Below, one piece after another: positions 1 through 8,927 of a DNA stretch of 64,000 bases. Origin of the DNA: Conexibacter arvalis (lineage in GTDB: Bacteria > Actinomycetota > Thermoleophilia > Solirubrobacterales > Solirubrobacteraceae). The stretch's first letter is position 1. Each line of letters starts with the position of its first letter. Under the pieces are notes generated by a model that searched no databases, was not told where the DNA came from, and was given only the letters and a program-made list of their open reading frames with translations. The stretch spans positions 1,404,182-1,468,181 of the forward strand of contig NZ_JACHNU010000001.1 of NCBI RefSeq assembly GCF_014199525.1. The letters are read 5' to 3'. The position numbers and the translations under genes are program-made.

Positions 1-1002
1 GAGAACCCCGACAGCCACCTCGAGATCGGCTACGGCAAGCAGCTGATGCTGTTCAGCGGCCGCGCGCACCAGCAGCTCGGCGCCGACATCGCCGGCAAGC
101 TCGGCGTCGAGCTCGGCGGCGTGACGCTGAAGACCTTCTCCAACGGCGAGGTCTACTGCCGCTACGACGAGTCGATCCGCGGCGCCGACGTCTTCCTCGT
201 CCAGCCGATCTGCGGCAACCCGCGCACCGGCCTCTCCGCCAACGACGCGCTGATGGAGCTGCTGATGATGGTCGACGCCGCCGTCGGCGGCTCGGCCCAC
301 CGCGTCGTCGCCGTCTGCCCCTGGTACGGCTACTCGCGCCAGGACAAGAAGTCGGCTCCGCGCGAGCCGATCTCGGCCCGGCTCGTCGCGCGGATGCTGG
401 AGACGGCGGGGATCGACCGCATCCTCACGATGGACCTCCACTCGGGCCAGATCCAGGGCTTCTTCCAGAAGCCGTGCGACCACATGACCGCGATGTGGAT
501 GCTGACCAGATACTTCGCCGACCAGAGCCTCGAGGACCTCGTCGTCGTCTCGCCGGACGCCGGCCGGGTGAAGCTGAACAAGAAGTTCGCGGCGACGATC
601 GGCGCCGAGCTGGCGATCCTCAACAAGGAGCGCCCGGCCCAGCAGGTCGCCGAGATCGGCTACGTGATCGGCGACGTGAAGGGCAAGACGGCCGTCATCG
701 TCGACGACATCATCGACACCGCCGGCACGCTGAAGGCGGCCGCCCAGACCGTCCGCGACGCCGGCGCCACGCGCGTGCTGGCCGCCGCGACCCACGGCGT
801 CTTCTCCGGCAACGCGTGGGAGAACCTCGCCGCCGCCGCCTTCGACGAGATCGTCGTGACCGACACGATCCCGCTCGGCGACGGCGCGCCGGACAACATC
901 ACGGTGCTGCCGTGCGCCGACCTGCTGACCAGCTCGATCCGCCAGATCTTCACGGACGGCTCGGTCTCCGAGGTCTTCCGCGGCGAGAACCAGCTGTTCT
1001 AG
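1..1002 (+). CDS. prs: Ribose-phosphate pyrophosphokinase (PRPP synthase), 5' end outside window
   Basis: Makes phosphoribosyl pyrophosphate from ribose-5-phosphate and ATP for nucleotide, histidine and tryptophan synthesis in the cytoplasm. The frame is open to base 1, and the residues before the first Met (position 46) fit the usual Prs N-terminus, so the true start lies upstream of the window. Seen: the LMLFSGRAH start region, the SRQDKK flexible loop, the MDLHSGQIQGFF segment and the PRPP-binding loop VIVDDIIDTAGT near nt 693-728. The C-terminus is complete. Family-length match apart from the missing first residues. Identification is firm; only the start is unknown. Confidence 0.97.
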   Translation, partial: ENPDSHLEIGYGKQLMLFSGRAHQQLGADIAGKLGVELGGVTLKTFSNGEVYCRYDESIRGADVFLVQPICGNPRTGLSANDALMELLMMVDAAVGGSAHRVVAVCPWYGYSRQDKKSAPREPISARLVARMLETAGIDRILTMDLHSGQIQGFFQKPCDHMTAMWMLTRYFADQSLEDLVVVSPDAGRVKLNKKFAATIGAELAILNKERPAQQVAEIGYVIGDVKGKTAVIVDDIIDTAGTLKAAAQTVRDAGATRVLAAATHGVFSGNAWENLAAAAFDEIVVTDTIPLGDGAPDNITVLPCADLLTSSIRQIFTDGSVSEVFRGENQLF

Positions 1003-1042
1003 GCCGCCTCCGACCGTCGCCAGGGCCGACCGCCAGCCGCGC

Positions 1043-1357
1043 ATGGCACGCGACGCCGCCCACCTGATGGAGCTGCTCGGCCTCTCCGAGGACGAGCTGT
1101 GCGCGCTGCTGGCCGTCGATCCGCTGACGCTGCTGTCGGGCCAGCTCGACCATCGGCCGGAGCTGCCGATCCTGCTCGACCTGCTGGCCGAGGCCGAGGA
1201 GCGCGCCGGGTCGCCGGTGCTGCGTCGCTGGGTGCGTGCGACGGGGCCGGCCGGTCGCCCGCTCGACGCGCTGCTGGCGCGCGACTTCGGCCGCTTCGAG
1301 GACCAGCTCGGCGAGCTGGCGCAGCACGGCTTCGTGCTGCGCGGCGGCGGCGCCTGA
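1043..1357 (+). CDS. Small Xre/ParS-like protein
   Basis: 104 residues, acidic, about 40 nt after prs and on the same strand. The N-terminal half (LGLSEDELCALLAVDPLTL) reads like a short helix-turn-helix of the Xre type. The C-terminal half (VLRRWVRATGPAGRPLDALLARDFGRFEDQLGELA) resembles the MbcA/ParS/Xre domain that carries a GRTPLELL-type motif. No partner toxin gene is adjacent. A DNA-binding or antitoxin-like role is an inference from this weak similarity; a lineage-specific protein without that role is equally possible. Confidence 0.6.
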   Translation: MARDAAHLMELLGLSEDELCALLAVDPLTLLSGQLDHRPELPILLDLLAEAEERAGSPVLRRWVRATGPAGRPLDALLARDFGRFEDQLGELAQHGFVLRGGGA

Positions 1358-1380
1358 CTCGCCCGCGCCGCCGCCGGCCG

Positions 1381-1412
1381 GGGTGCGTCGACCGGACCCG
1401 CTCGACGCACCC
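1381..1412. terminator. Hairpin after the Xre/ParS-like gene
   Basis: A perfect 11-bp inverted repeat, GGGTGCGTCGA and TCGACGCACCC, is separated by 10 nt. It lies 24 nt past the stop of the small upstream gene. There is no T-run, so it is a hairpin candidate rather than a classic intrinsic terminator. Confidence 0.5.
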
Positions 1413-1452
1413 CGTCGGCCGGGCGCCGGGCAAATGCTGGGGTGGCGCCCCG

Positions 1453-4020
1453 ATGCGGCAGGGGCCCACCGCCGCCAAGCTCGCCGGCATGTTCCGACCG
1501 ACTTCCAGAGCGCGGCGGCGCGGCCGGTCGGCCGCCGCGCTGATCGCCACCCTCGCCGCGCTGCTGCCCGCGCTCGCCGCCGTCTCCGCCGCGCCGGCCG
1601 CGGCCGCCGAGGCGCCGCTCGTCCCGCTCCTGACCGGCGGCCTGTTGACCTACCGCGGCGTCGCCGACGTCGACTACCGCTGGGAGTGGGAGACGCCCGG
1701 CTACGTGAAGGCGTTTCAAGGCGCGGAGGCGACGGCCGCCCGCACCGCCCACGTCGACTTCGAGACGGCGTGGCTGGTCGAGGGCCGCTACGCCGACGCG
1801 CCGGTCGTCAGACCGATCGAGGAGATCGCCCGGGCGTGGGAGCACCGCGCCGAGATCGGCAGCGGCACCGCCCGGCGCACCCAGCAGGTCTACGACAGAG
1901 GCAGGCTCGTCGCGACCGTCGACGCCTCCTGCGCGTGGGAGATCGCGCTCGACGCCGAGCCGCTCTCCGCGCCGCTCGACGAGACCGGCCGCGCGCTCCA
2001 GCTCGAGCCGATCCTCGAGCGCGAGGAGACCGAGCGCGGCGGCTGCGGCCCCGAGGAGGGGACCTTCGACCTCTTCACCTCCTTCGACGACCCGATCTCG
2101 CAGCTGTACGTGCTCCCGCCCGAGCCGGCGCGGGCGAGCAGAGCGACGACGCCCGTCGACCTCACGCGCGACAACCCGCGCTGCGACGTGCCCAACGCCG
2201 TCACGCTGCTGTGCCGCAACAGCATCTCCGGGGCCGGCGAGATCGAGCTGAGATGCGCGCTCTGCGTCGAGGAGATCAGATACGAGCACCACGTCCCGCG
2301 GGGCGGCGTCGAGGTCGTCGGAGCCGACGGCACGTGGGACGGCAACAGAGTCCGCATCACCGCGAAGGTGACCAACACGACGAGCAAGCCGATCGCCGCG
2401 CCGGTCAGGTTCCGCGACTTGACGCACAGAAGGGACCTGACCGGCGAGGGCCCGCGGGAGCCGATCGCGTTCGCCCCCGGCCAGACGGTCGAGGTCGTCT
2501 TCGAGTGGGACAGCGACGGCTACGCCTGGGAGCACGGCCCGGCCGAGGCGACGCTCGACCACGACATCGGCGTCGTCACGCCCTACGGCGGCGCGCAGAG
2601 ACAGATCAAGGTGATGCCCAAGCCGGTCGTGCTCGTCCACGGCTGGAACAGCGACGCCGCGACGTGGGCGCCCTATCCCGGCTTCCTGAGAGCGCAGAGC
2701 CCGCGCTGGCTGTCGCTGGCCGCCAGAACGCTCGACACCGATCCCTTCGGCACCCGTTCGGTCTTCGACAACGCCCAGGCGCTCGCGCACGAGGTTCGCG
2801 GCCTGCGCGAGCGGCTCGGCGCCGACCACGTCGACATCGTCGCCCATTCGATGGGCGGGCTGATCGCGCGCGCCTACGTCCATCGCCACGTCGGCAAGGG
2901 GGCTGACGGCCGGCCGTGGGTCAGACACCTCGTGATGCTCGGGACGCCGAACATGGGCTCGCCGTGCGGCACGCTGATCTACGCCGCCGCCTCCGGCCGC
3001 CCGACGCTGGAGCTGTCGCCGGCCTACGTGAATGGGCCGTTCAACCGCTCGGTCACCGATCGCAAGGGCGTGCGCTTCTCGATCCTCGCCGGCACGATCG
3101 TCAACTCGACCTGCGGGGTGCCCGGTCCGAGCGACCTCGTCGTCCAGCAGTCGAGCGCGTACTGGCAGATCGCCGACCGCGACTGGCGCGTGATCGAGCA
3201 CACGCACATGACCGGCTCGCGGCCGACCTTCGAGCGGTTCGTCAGACCGCGCCTGGCCGTCGGCCCGGGCGGCCTCGGCGGCCCGGGCGCGGGCGCGGCG
3301 CGCTCGGACGGGGCGCCCCGCGCGGCCGCGGGTGCTGCCGCCGCGGTTCGCGCGGGTCGGAAGCGGGCCGGGGCCGGCGCGAGCGGCCGCGCACGCGCCG
3401 CCGCCGGCGCGGCCGCGAAGGGGGCCGCCTCCGCCCAGCTGCTGGCGGCGCGGCGCGCGGCGCTCGCGGCCGGGCGCACGCTGCGCGTCCCGCTGTCGCC
3501 GGGGCGCGGGGCGGTCCTCCGCGCGACGCTGATCGCGCCCGCCGACGTGACCAGCGAGCTGGTCGCGCCCGGCGGCAAGGTGCTGGCGGCGGTCAGAGCC
3601 GGGTCGAGCGCCGCCGCCCAGCCGCTGCGCTCGCTCGCCGCCATGGCCGGCCGCGGCGGTCGGTTGACGCTGCGGCTGCGCGGCGGCAGACGGGCGGCGA
3701 CGGTTGCCTGGACGGCGGCGGTCAGCGGCTCGCGCCTGCGGCTGGCGGCGACCGCGCGGCAGGCGAGGGCCGGCGCGAAGGTGGCGATCTCGGCCCGCTT
3801 CACCGCCGCGGGACGGGCGGTGCGCGGCGGGCGGCTGGTCGCGACCGTGCGCGGCGCCGGTGGGCGCGCGGCGCGCGTGACGCTGCGGCGCGATCGGCGC
3901 GGCGGCTGGCGGGGGACGACCCGCCGCGGCGTGGCGGGCGCGGGCGCCGGCGTCGTCGTGCGCGCCTCTGCGCCCGGCGCCGGGGAGCGGATCGCCGCGC
4001 TCGTGGCGGCGCCCCGCTGA
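1453..4020 (+). CDS. Secreted lipase/esterase-like alpha/beta hydrolase with basic Ala/Gly/Arg-rich tail
   Basis: About 855 residues. A start at 1453 (or Met at 1489) places a twin-basic signal peptide (SRARRRGRSAAAL then a hydrophobic run ending in AAPAAAAEA) at the N-terminus. The middle holds a lipase core: oxyanion segment KPVVLVHGWNSDAATW near residue 390, nucleophile elbow VAHSMGGL with Ser at about residue 466, and LVMLGTPNMGSP typical of secreted triacylglycerol lipases. The region before the core resembles a Cys-containing beta domain. The last 270 residues are Ala/Gly/Arg-rich, perhaps a wall or polymer-binding stalk. Arg is often AGA. Substrate unknown; lipid ester or polyester hydrolysis outside the cell is inferred. 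Confidence 0.85.
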   Translation: MRQGPTAAKLAGMFRPTSRARRRGRSAAALIATLAALLPALAAVSAAPAAAAEAPLVPLLTGGLLTYRGVADVDYRWEWETPGYVKAFQGAEATAARTAHVDFETAWLVEGRYADAPVVRPIEEIARAWEHRAEIGSGTARRTQQVYDRGRLVATVDASCAWEIALDAEPLSAPLDETGRALQLEPILEREETERGGCGPEEGTFDLFTSFDDPISQLYVLPPEPARASRATTPVDLTRDNPRCDVPNAVTLLCRNSISGAGEIELRCALCVEEIRYEHHVPRGGVEVVGADGTWDGNRVRITAKVTNTTSKPIAAPVRFRDLTHRRDLTGEGPREPIAFAPGQTVEVVFEWDSDGYAWEHGPAEATLDHDIGVVTPYGGAQRQIKVMPKPVVLVHGWNSDAATWAPYPGFLRAQSPRWLSLAARTLDTDPFGTRSVFDNAQALAHEVRGLRERLGADHVDIVAHSMGGLIARAYVHRHVGKGADGRPWVRHLVMLGTPNMGSPCGTLIYAAASGRPTLELSPAYVNGPFNRSVTDRKGVRFSILAGTIVNSTCGVPGPSDLVVQQSSAYWQIADRDWRVIEHTHMTGSRPTFERFVRPRLAVGPGGLGGPGAGAARSDGAPRAAAGAAAAVRAGRKRAGAGASGRARAAAGAAAKGAASAQLLAARRAALAAGRTLRVPLSPGRGAVLRATLIAPADVTSELVAPGGKVLAAVRAGSSAAAQPLRSLAAMAGRGGRLTLRLRGGRRAATVAWTAAVSGSRLRLAATARQARAGAKVAISARFTAAGRAVRGGRLVATVRGAGGRAARVTLRRDRRGGWRGTTRRGVAGAGAGVVVRASAPGAGERIAALVAAPR

Positions 4021-4026
4021 GCGAGA

Positions 4027-4064
4027 CGCGGACGGGCGCGGCGACGTCGCCGCGCCCGTCCGCG
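4027..4064. terminator. Bidirectional terminator hairpin
   Basis: A 38-bp perfect palindrome lies between the convergent lipase gene (ends 4020) and the DUF4235 gene (ends 4066). It would fold as a long GC-rich hairpin on either strand. There is no flanking T-run. Confidence 0.6.
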
Positions 4065-4065
4065 C

Positions 4066-4341
4066 TCACTTGCGGTCCGGCCGCTTCTCGCCGGGCCAGA
4101 CTCCGAACAGGTGCTCGAAGCCTCTGGCGCCGGCGCGATCGACGACCGCCTTGGTGACCGCGAAGGTCAGGCCCTGGACACCGGCCGCGGTGACGACCTT
4201 CGTCCAGGTCGCCTCCTCGGTCGTCGGTCCCGGCGGCTCCTCGTCGTCGATCTTGCTCCAGATCGCGTCGAAGATCCGGCGTGCGAGCAGGCCGGCGATG
4301 ATGCCGACGACGATCCCGATCGGCTTGTAGGCGAGCTTCAT
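4066..4341 (-). CDS. DUF4235 family membrane protein
   Basis: 91 residues. Starts MKLAYKPIGIVVGIIAGLLARRIFDAIWSKID, a glycine-rich transmembrane helix followed by a conserved acidic segment, then a second hydrophobic stretch (VVTAAGVQGLTFAVTKAVVDRAGARGF) and a short charged tail. This order is that of the actinobacterial DUF4235 family, whose role is unknown. Convergent with the lipase and separated from it by a hairpin. Confidence 0.85.
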   Translation of the reverse strand: MKLAYKPIGIVVGIIAGLLARRIFDAIWSKIDDEEPPGPTTEEATWTKVVTAAGVQGLTFAVTKAVVDRAGARGFEHLFGVWPGEKRPDRK

Positions 4342-4430
4342 GCCGGCAATCTACCCATGCGCCGCCCGCTCGATCCCGCTCGACAGGCCCACTATGCTGA
4401 AACGAGGAACGTCGAGGGACAGGTGGTCGC

Positions 4431-5150
4431 ATGAGCGGCGAAGGGGCACGGCACGAGGACGGCGCGGAGGAGCTGCTCCGCCGGGCCCTGTTGGACGCCT
4501 CGGACGCCGCCGCCGTCTCGCTCGCGATCGGCGACCTCCCGCTCAGCGAGGTCGTGACCGTCATCTTCCACGGCCGCCGCGACCTCGGCACGATCCAGAC
4601 CTACGTCGCGCGCGGCCGCCACGGCGCCGGCACCACCGTCTCGGCGCGTGAGCTGATGCGCGTCCCGTGCGACCTCGACCTCGGCGACGCGGCCGACCGC
4701 GAGCAGGCGCAGGAGCTGTACCTGCAGCAGGCGACCGCGCTGCGCGAGGCGCTCGTCGGCGCCGACACGGTGCTCGACGTCTGGCGGGAGCCGCTCGGCG
4801 ACGTCGCCGGCGGCACGATCACGATCGAGCGCTCGGTCGAGCTGGACGTGCCGCTGCCGGCCCATCGCGTGCTGCCGGTCGCGCTCGTCGCGCCCGAGCG
4901 CCAGCTCGTGGTCGCGCCGGTCTGCGGCGCGCGGACGCTGGCGGAGGGGCGGCCGCCGCTCGGGATCGCCTGCGCCCAGCAGGACCTCGCGCGGATCTAC
5001 CCGCTCCCGGACGATCCGGTGCGCTGCCTGGAGGAGTTCCTCGACGCCGCGGCCGGCCACGCGCGCGAGCTGGCGGAGCGGCTCGCCCACCAGGAGGCGT
5101 CGGTCGCCCGCTTCCTCGAGCTGAGCGGCGAGGAGCCGCCGCTCCACTGA
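4431..5150 (+). CDS. Conserved hypothetical protein, 239 aa
   Basis: Not recognised. An acidic soluble protein without signal peptide or membrane segment. It begins with an Asp/Glu-rich helix, has a mixed alpha/beta middle (VVTVIFHGRRDLGTIQTYVARG) and ends in a helical segment that could form a coiled coil (FLDAAAGHARELAERLAHQEASVARFLEL). Two Cys pairs are not spaced like a metal site. ATG at 4431 follows AGGGACAGGTGG, a plausible ribosome site. Read on the same strand as the next gene with a 62-nt gap. Confidence 0.7.
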   Translation: MSGEGARHEDGAEELLRRALLDASDAAAVSLAIGDLPLSEVVTVIFHGRRDLGTIQTYVARGRHGAGTTVSARELMRVPCDLDLGDAADREQAQELYLQQATALREALVGADTVLDVWREPLGDVAGGTITIERSVELDVPLPAHRVLPVALVAPERQLVVAPVCGARTLAEGRPPLGIACAQQDLARIYPLPDDPVRCLEEFLDAAAGHARELAERLAHQEASVARFLELSGEEPPLH

Positions 5151-5212
5151 CCGGCGGCGGCGCCCGCTCCCACTGGCGTGCCCACCGGCCGATCGGCGAT
5201 GATGGCGCGGCG

Positions 5213-5662
5213 ATGAGCCGCTCCCGGAGGATCCTCGTCATCGCGGTCGCGGTGGTCGCGTTCCTGCTCGTCAGCGCCGCGCTCGCGCGCGTGCTGAGTG
5301 CCAACGGCGCCGAGCGCGCCGCGATCCGCGACGTGCTGGAGGCGCAGGCCAGCGGCGACGCCGCCGCGCTGGCCGAGCGGATCGACGGCTGCGCCGAGGA
5401 CCCGGCCTGCCGCGCCACGGCCGCCCGCAACGCCGCGCGGCTGAGATCGGAGGGCGAGCTGGAGGTCGTCCGCCTCGACCTCTCGACCGACTTCTCGCTC
5501 GGCGGCACCACCGGAACCGCGCGGGTCGTCTGGAAGACGCCGACCCGCCTGACGGTCGTCCAATGCGCCCGCGTCCGCCGCGGCGGCGACGTGATCGGCG
5601 GCCTCGACGTCCGCGTCCTCGCCCTCAGCCGCCCGATCGACCGCGAGAGCAGCTGCCCGTAG
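5213..5662 (+). CDS. Membrane-anchored small protein
   Basis: 149 residues. MSRSRRILVIAVAVVAFLLVSAALARVL is a basic start plus one transmembrane helix, so the rest would lie outside the membrane. The outer part (AIRDVLEAQASGDAAALAERIDGC, two Cys pairs, then VVWKTPTRLTVVQCARVRRGG) resembles the small NTF2/Mce-associated-like domains found in actinobacterial surface proteins, but I cannot name the family with certainty. Four Cys may form disulfides. Confidence 0.65.
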   Translation: MSRSRRILVIAVAVVAFLLVSAALARVLSANGAERAAIRDVLEAQASGDAAALAERIDGCAEDPACRATAARNAARLRSEGELEVVRLDLSTDFSLGGTTGTARVVWKTPTRLTVVQCARVRRGGDVIGGLDVRVLALSRPIDRESSCP

Positions 5663-5790
5663 CGCCGCCGGCAAGCGCCTGCCGATCGGCGTCGTCGGAA
5701 GCGGCGAGCGACGAGCGTCTGTCAGATTGCTGACGTCACTCTGGTCGCGCCGCAACTGTCGAGTGCCTCCCGTACTCTCCACCAGCGTCG

Positions 5791-7776
5791 ATGCGGATCC
5801 GCCAGTCGTTGCCTGCCATCCTGAGCGTCCTGCTGCTCGCCTTCGCGGCGGCGCTGCTGCCCGCATCCGCGGGTGCCGAGGAGACGCCTGACGGCGGCGG
5901 CCCCGGCGGCGCGATCACGCCGGTCGGGTCGACGGCGCCGCCCTCGACGCAGGTCACCGTCCCCGGCGGCAGACCGCTCTTCCTCGACGGCCAGGACGGC
6001 CGCCGCCTGATCGACGGTCCCTGGCTGTTCCGCTTCGACCCGACCGACGTCGGCGTCGCCCAGCGCTTCTTCGCCCAGACCTCCGTCAGCGGCTGGTTCG
6101 GCACGACGGCGCCGAACGTCTGGAACGTCGGCGGCACCTCGAAGGTCTCCTACGAGGGCGCGATCGGCTGGTACCGCAAGGACTTCCGCCTGCCAAGAGG
6201 CGCCAGAGCCGACGCCTGGATCGCCCGCTTCGAGGCGGTCAACTTCCGCGCCACGGTCTGGCTCAACGGCCGCAAGCTCGGCGAGCACGTCGGCGGCTAC
6301 ACGCCGTTCGAGGTCGTCCTCAGGGGGATCAGGAGAAACGGCGTCAACCGGCTCGTCGTCCGCGCCGACAACCGCCGCGCGATGCCGCCCGGCGTCGCCA
6401 GCCAGCCGATCCCGCCGACCGGCTGGTGGAACTACGGCGGCCTCCAGCGCGAGGTCTACCTGCGCGGCGTCGAGCGCGTCGATATCCAGGACGTCTTCGT
6501 CGACCCGAGATTGTCGCCGTCGCGCGCGACCGCCGTCGTCAACGCGACCGCGACCGTCCGCAACTTCACCCGCACCAGCCAGCTGGTGACCCTCACCGGC
6601 CGCTTCGGCAGACAGGCGATCGCGTTCGGCTCGCTCTCGGTGCCGGCCGGCCAGAGCGCGACCTTCGCCGGCAGAGTGACCGTCAGACGGCCGAAGCTGT
6701 GGTCGCCGGCGAAGCCCAACCTCTACCGCGTGCGGCTCGCCGCGAGCGCGATGGCGCCGAGAGAGAGAAGAGCGACGCCGGTCGCCGGCTACACGCTCGA
6801 GACGGGCATCCGCTCGCTCGTCGTCTCCAGATCCGGCCAGCTCCTGCTCAACGGCCAGATCGTCCGCTTCCGCGGCGTCGCGATCCACGAGGACACGATC
6901 GCGCGCGGCTCGGCGATGACGAACGCCGACCGCGCCAAGCTCGTCGACCTGGTGCGCGACTCCGGCTCGACGCTCCTGCGCGCGCACTACCCACTCCACC
7001 CGCACTTCCAGGAGCTGGCCAATCGCAGAGGCCTGCTGATCTGGTCGGAGATCCCCTCGACCTACCAGCTGATGGAGCCCGACCTCGGCCGCCCCGTCTT
7101 CAGACGGCTGGCGCTGCAGGAGCTGAGAGAGGACGTGCTCGCCAACCGCAACCACCCGTCGGTCGCGGTCTGGTCGGTCGGCAACGAGATGGCGAGCAAC
7201 GCGGGCCGCAACCAGACCTGGTACCTGAGAGCGGGCGCCGACCTGATCAAGCAGCTGAAGCCCGGCGCGCTCGTCGGCCTCGCCTTCGCCGGCCACCCCG
7301 AGACCGCCTGCCAGCCCGGCTACGCCCCGATCGACGTGATCGGCATGAACGACTACTTCGGCTGGTACACGGGCTACAACGGCAACATCGCCGACCGCGA
7401 GCTGCTCGAGCCCTACCTCGACTACCTGCGCAAGTGCTACCCGCGTCAGGCGCTCGCCGTGACCGAGTACGGCGCCGAGGCCAACCGCGACGGCCCGGCC
7501 GACGAGAAGGGCACGTACGAGTTCCAGAGAGAGTTCCTGCAGTACCACCTCGCGACGTTCGCCCGCAAGCCGTGGCTCAGCGGCAGCGTCTACTGGGCGC
7601 TGCAGGAGTTCCGCATCCGCAACGGCTGGGGCGGCGGCAACCCGTGGTCGTCCCCGCCGATCCACCAGAAGGGGCTCGTGCGGCTCGACTTCTCGCGCAA
7701 GCCCGCCTACGACGTGCTGCGGACCAGCTCCCGCTCGGCCCGCCAGTACGTGCCGCGCGGCCGCGCCGGCAAATAG
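5791..7776 (+). CDS. Secreted glycoside hydrolase family 2 (beta-galactosidase/glucuronidase type)
   Basis: 661 residues. Signal peptide MRIRQSLPAILSVLLLAFAAALLPASAGA. Domains in order: jelly-roll sugar-binding domain (about 55-215, including WYRKDFRLPRG and the NFRATVWLNGRKLGEHVGGY segment), immunoglobulin-like domain (about 225-330), then a TIM barrel. The acid/base Glu lies in WSVGNEM (about residue 466) and the nucleophile Glu in VTEYGAE (about residue 559), both in the family-2 arrangement. It should remove a beta-linked sugar outside the cell; the exact sugar cannot be read from the sequence. Many Arg codons are AGA. Confidence 0.92.
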   Translation: MRIRQSLPAILSVLLLAFAAALLPASAGAEETPDGGGPGGAITPVGSTAPPSTQVTVPGGRPLFLDGQDGRRLIDGPWLFRFDPTDVGVAQRFFAQTSVSGWFGTTAPNVWNVGGTSKVSYEGAIGWYRKDFRLPRGARADAWIARFEAVNFRATVWLNGRKLGEHVGGYTPFEVVLRGIRRNGVNRLVVRADNRRAMPPGVASQPIPPTGWWNYGGLQREVYLRGVERVDIQDVFVDPRLSPSRATAVVNATATVRNFTRTSQLVTLTGRFGRQAIAFGSLSVPAGQSATFAGRVTVRRPKLWSPAKPNLYRVRLAASAMAPRERRATPVAGYTLETGIRSLVVSRSGQLLLNGQIVRFRGVAIHEDTIARGSAMTNADRAKLVDLVRDSGSTLLRAHYPLHPHFQELANRRGLLIWSEIPSTYQLMEPDLGRPVFRRLALQELREDVLANRNHPSVAVWSVGNEMASNAGRNQTWYLRAGADLIKQLKPGALVGLAFAGHPETACQPGYAPIDVIGMNDYFGWYTGYNGNIADRELLEPYLDYLRKCYPRQALAVTEYGAEANRDGPADEKGTYEFQREFLQYHLATFARKPWLSGSVYWALQEFRIRNGWGGGNPWSSPPIHQKGLVRLDFSRKPAYDVLRTSSRSARQYVPRGRAGK

Positions 7777-7782
7777 CGGCCG

Positions 7783-7822
7783 GGCCGCTCGCCGGCAGCG
7801 CTCGCCGCCGCGGCGAGCGGCC
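7783..7822. terminator. Hairpin between convergent genes
   Basis: A 12-bp inverted repeat (GGCCGCTCGCCG and CGGCGAGCGGCC, 16-nt loop) separates the glycoside hydrolase gene from the convergent membrane protein gene. It could end transcription from both sides. Confidence 0.55.
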
Positions 7823-7824
7823 GG

Positions 7825-8160
7825 CTACGGCACCTGCTCGGGCGTCCGCTCCGGCGCCGGGACGTGCTCGCGCCGGCGGGCCGGCGGCGGCGTCAGGTCG
7901 CCGAGGCGGACGGTGCCGCGCAGGCGCACGCGCGCGGGAACCGCGTCGGGAAGCGGCAGGCCGCCCGGCGTCGGATCGCGCGGCGGCTCCGGCGTGACGC
8001 GGTCGTTGCCGCCGCCGCCGCTGTCGTCCTCCTCCGGCGGCGCCCAGGTGGAGACGACGCGCTCGTCGCGCAGCAGCGGGAGCAGCAGCAGCATCGCGAA
8101 GCCGATGCCCAGCAGATGCAGTCCTCCGAAGATGACGACGATCAGCGTCTCTTCGCCCAT
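7825..8160 (-). CDS. Single-pass membrane protein, hypothetical
   Basis: 111 residues. One N-terminal helix (LIVVIFGGLHLLGIGFAMLLLLPLL) followed by an acidic, glycine- and proline-rich tail without obvious fold. Family not recognised. Divergent from rplY with about 100 nt between them. The helix and codon pattern make a real gene likely, but there is no functional clue. Confidence 0.6.
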   Translation of the reverse strand: MGEETLIVVIFGGLHLLGIGFAMLLLLPLLRDERVVSTWAPPEEDDSGGGGNDRVTPEPPRDPTPGGLPLPDAVPARVRLRGTVRLGDLTPPPARRREHVPAPERTPEQVP

Positions 8161-8264
8161 GCATGCAGGGTACCGCCGTGGAGCGGCCCGCGGTGGCTTT
8201 TGGGACGCGGCGCATGAAGGGCGCGGCCCGCGATGTCCGAATGCTCTACCCTTGTTCGCCGCTC

Positions 8265-8921
8265 ATGGCTGCTGAAGAGACCACACTCACCGTCGCTCCC
8301 CGCGAGATCGAGGGCTCACGCGCTGTCCGCCGCCTCCGTCGCAGCGGGCTCGTGCCGGGCATCGTCTACGGCGGGGACGCTGACCCCGTCCCGTTCCAGG
8401 TCGACGCCCGCGAGCTGCGGAATGCCCTGGCTCACGGCGGCGCCGTCATCCAGCTGACGCTCGATGGCGCGAAGACCCCGGTCGTCCTCAAGGACCATCA
8501 CCGCCACCCGGTGTCGGGGAACATGCTGCACGTCGACCTGCTCCGCGTCGACCTCTCCCAGAGAATCACCGCGACCACGATCGTCGAGCTGATCAACGCC
8601 GAGGACGCGCCGGGCATCAAGACCGGCGGCGTGCTCGAGCAGGTCACGCGCGAGATCAACATAGAGGCGCTGCCGACCGAGATCCCCGAGGTCATCGAGC
8701 TGGACGTCTCGCATCTCGCGATCGGCGACAGCGTCTACCTGTCGGACCTGAAGCCGCCGGAGGGCGTCGCGCTGCTCGACGACCTCGACGAGACGGTGCT
8801 CGCCAGCGTCCTCGCGCCGCGGCTGTCGGTCGAGTCCGAGGACGAGATCGAGACGGAGACCGAGGTCGCGGGCGAAAAGCCGGCCGAGGCGGCCTCCGAG
8901 GGCGAGGGCTCCGAGGGGTAG
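8265..8921 (+). CDS. rplY: 50S ribosomal protein L25, long CTC form
   Basis: 218 residues. Binds 5S rRNA in the large subunit. The N-terminal L25 domain (EGSRAVRRLRRSGLVPGIVYGG, then VVLKDHHRHPVSGNMLHVDLLRVD) is followed by the TL5/CTC C-terminal beta domain (IEALPTEIPEVIELDVSHLAIGDSVYLSDL) and an acidic tail. ATG at 8265 gives the family's normal start (MAAEETTLTVAPREIEGSRAVRRLR); an upstream extension to 8163 has no L25 similarity. Six bases separate it from pth, the common gene pair. Confidence 0.96.
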   Translation: MAAEETTLTVAPREIEGSRAVRRLRRSGLVPGIVYGGDADPVPFQVDARELRNALAHGGAVIQLTLDGAKTPVVLKDHHRHPVSGNMLHVDLLRVDLSQRITATTIVELINAEDAPGIKTGGVLEQVTREINIEALPTEIPEVIELDVSHLAIGDSVYLSDLKPPEGVALLDDLDETVLASVLAPRLSVESEDEIETETEVAGEKPAEAASEGEGSEG

Positions 8922-8927
8922 CCGACG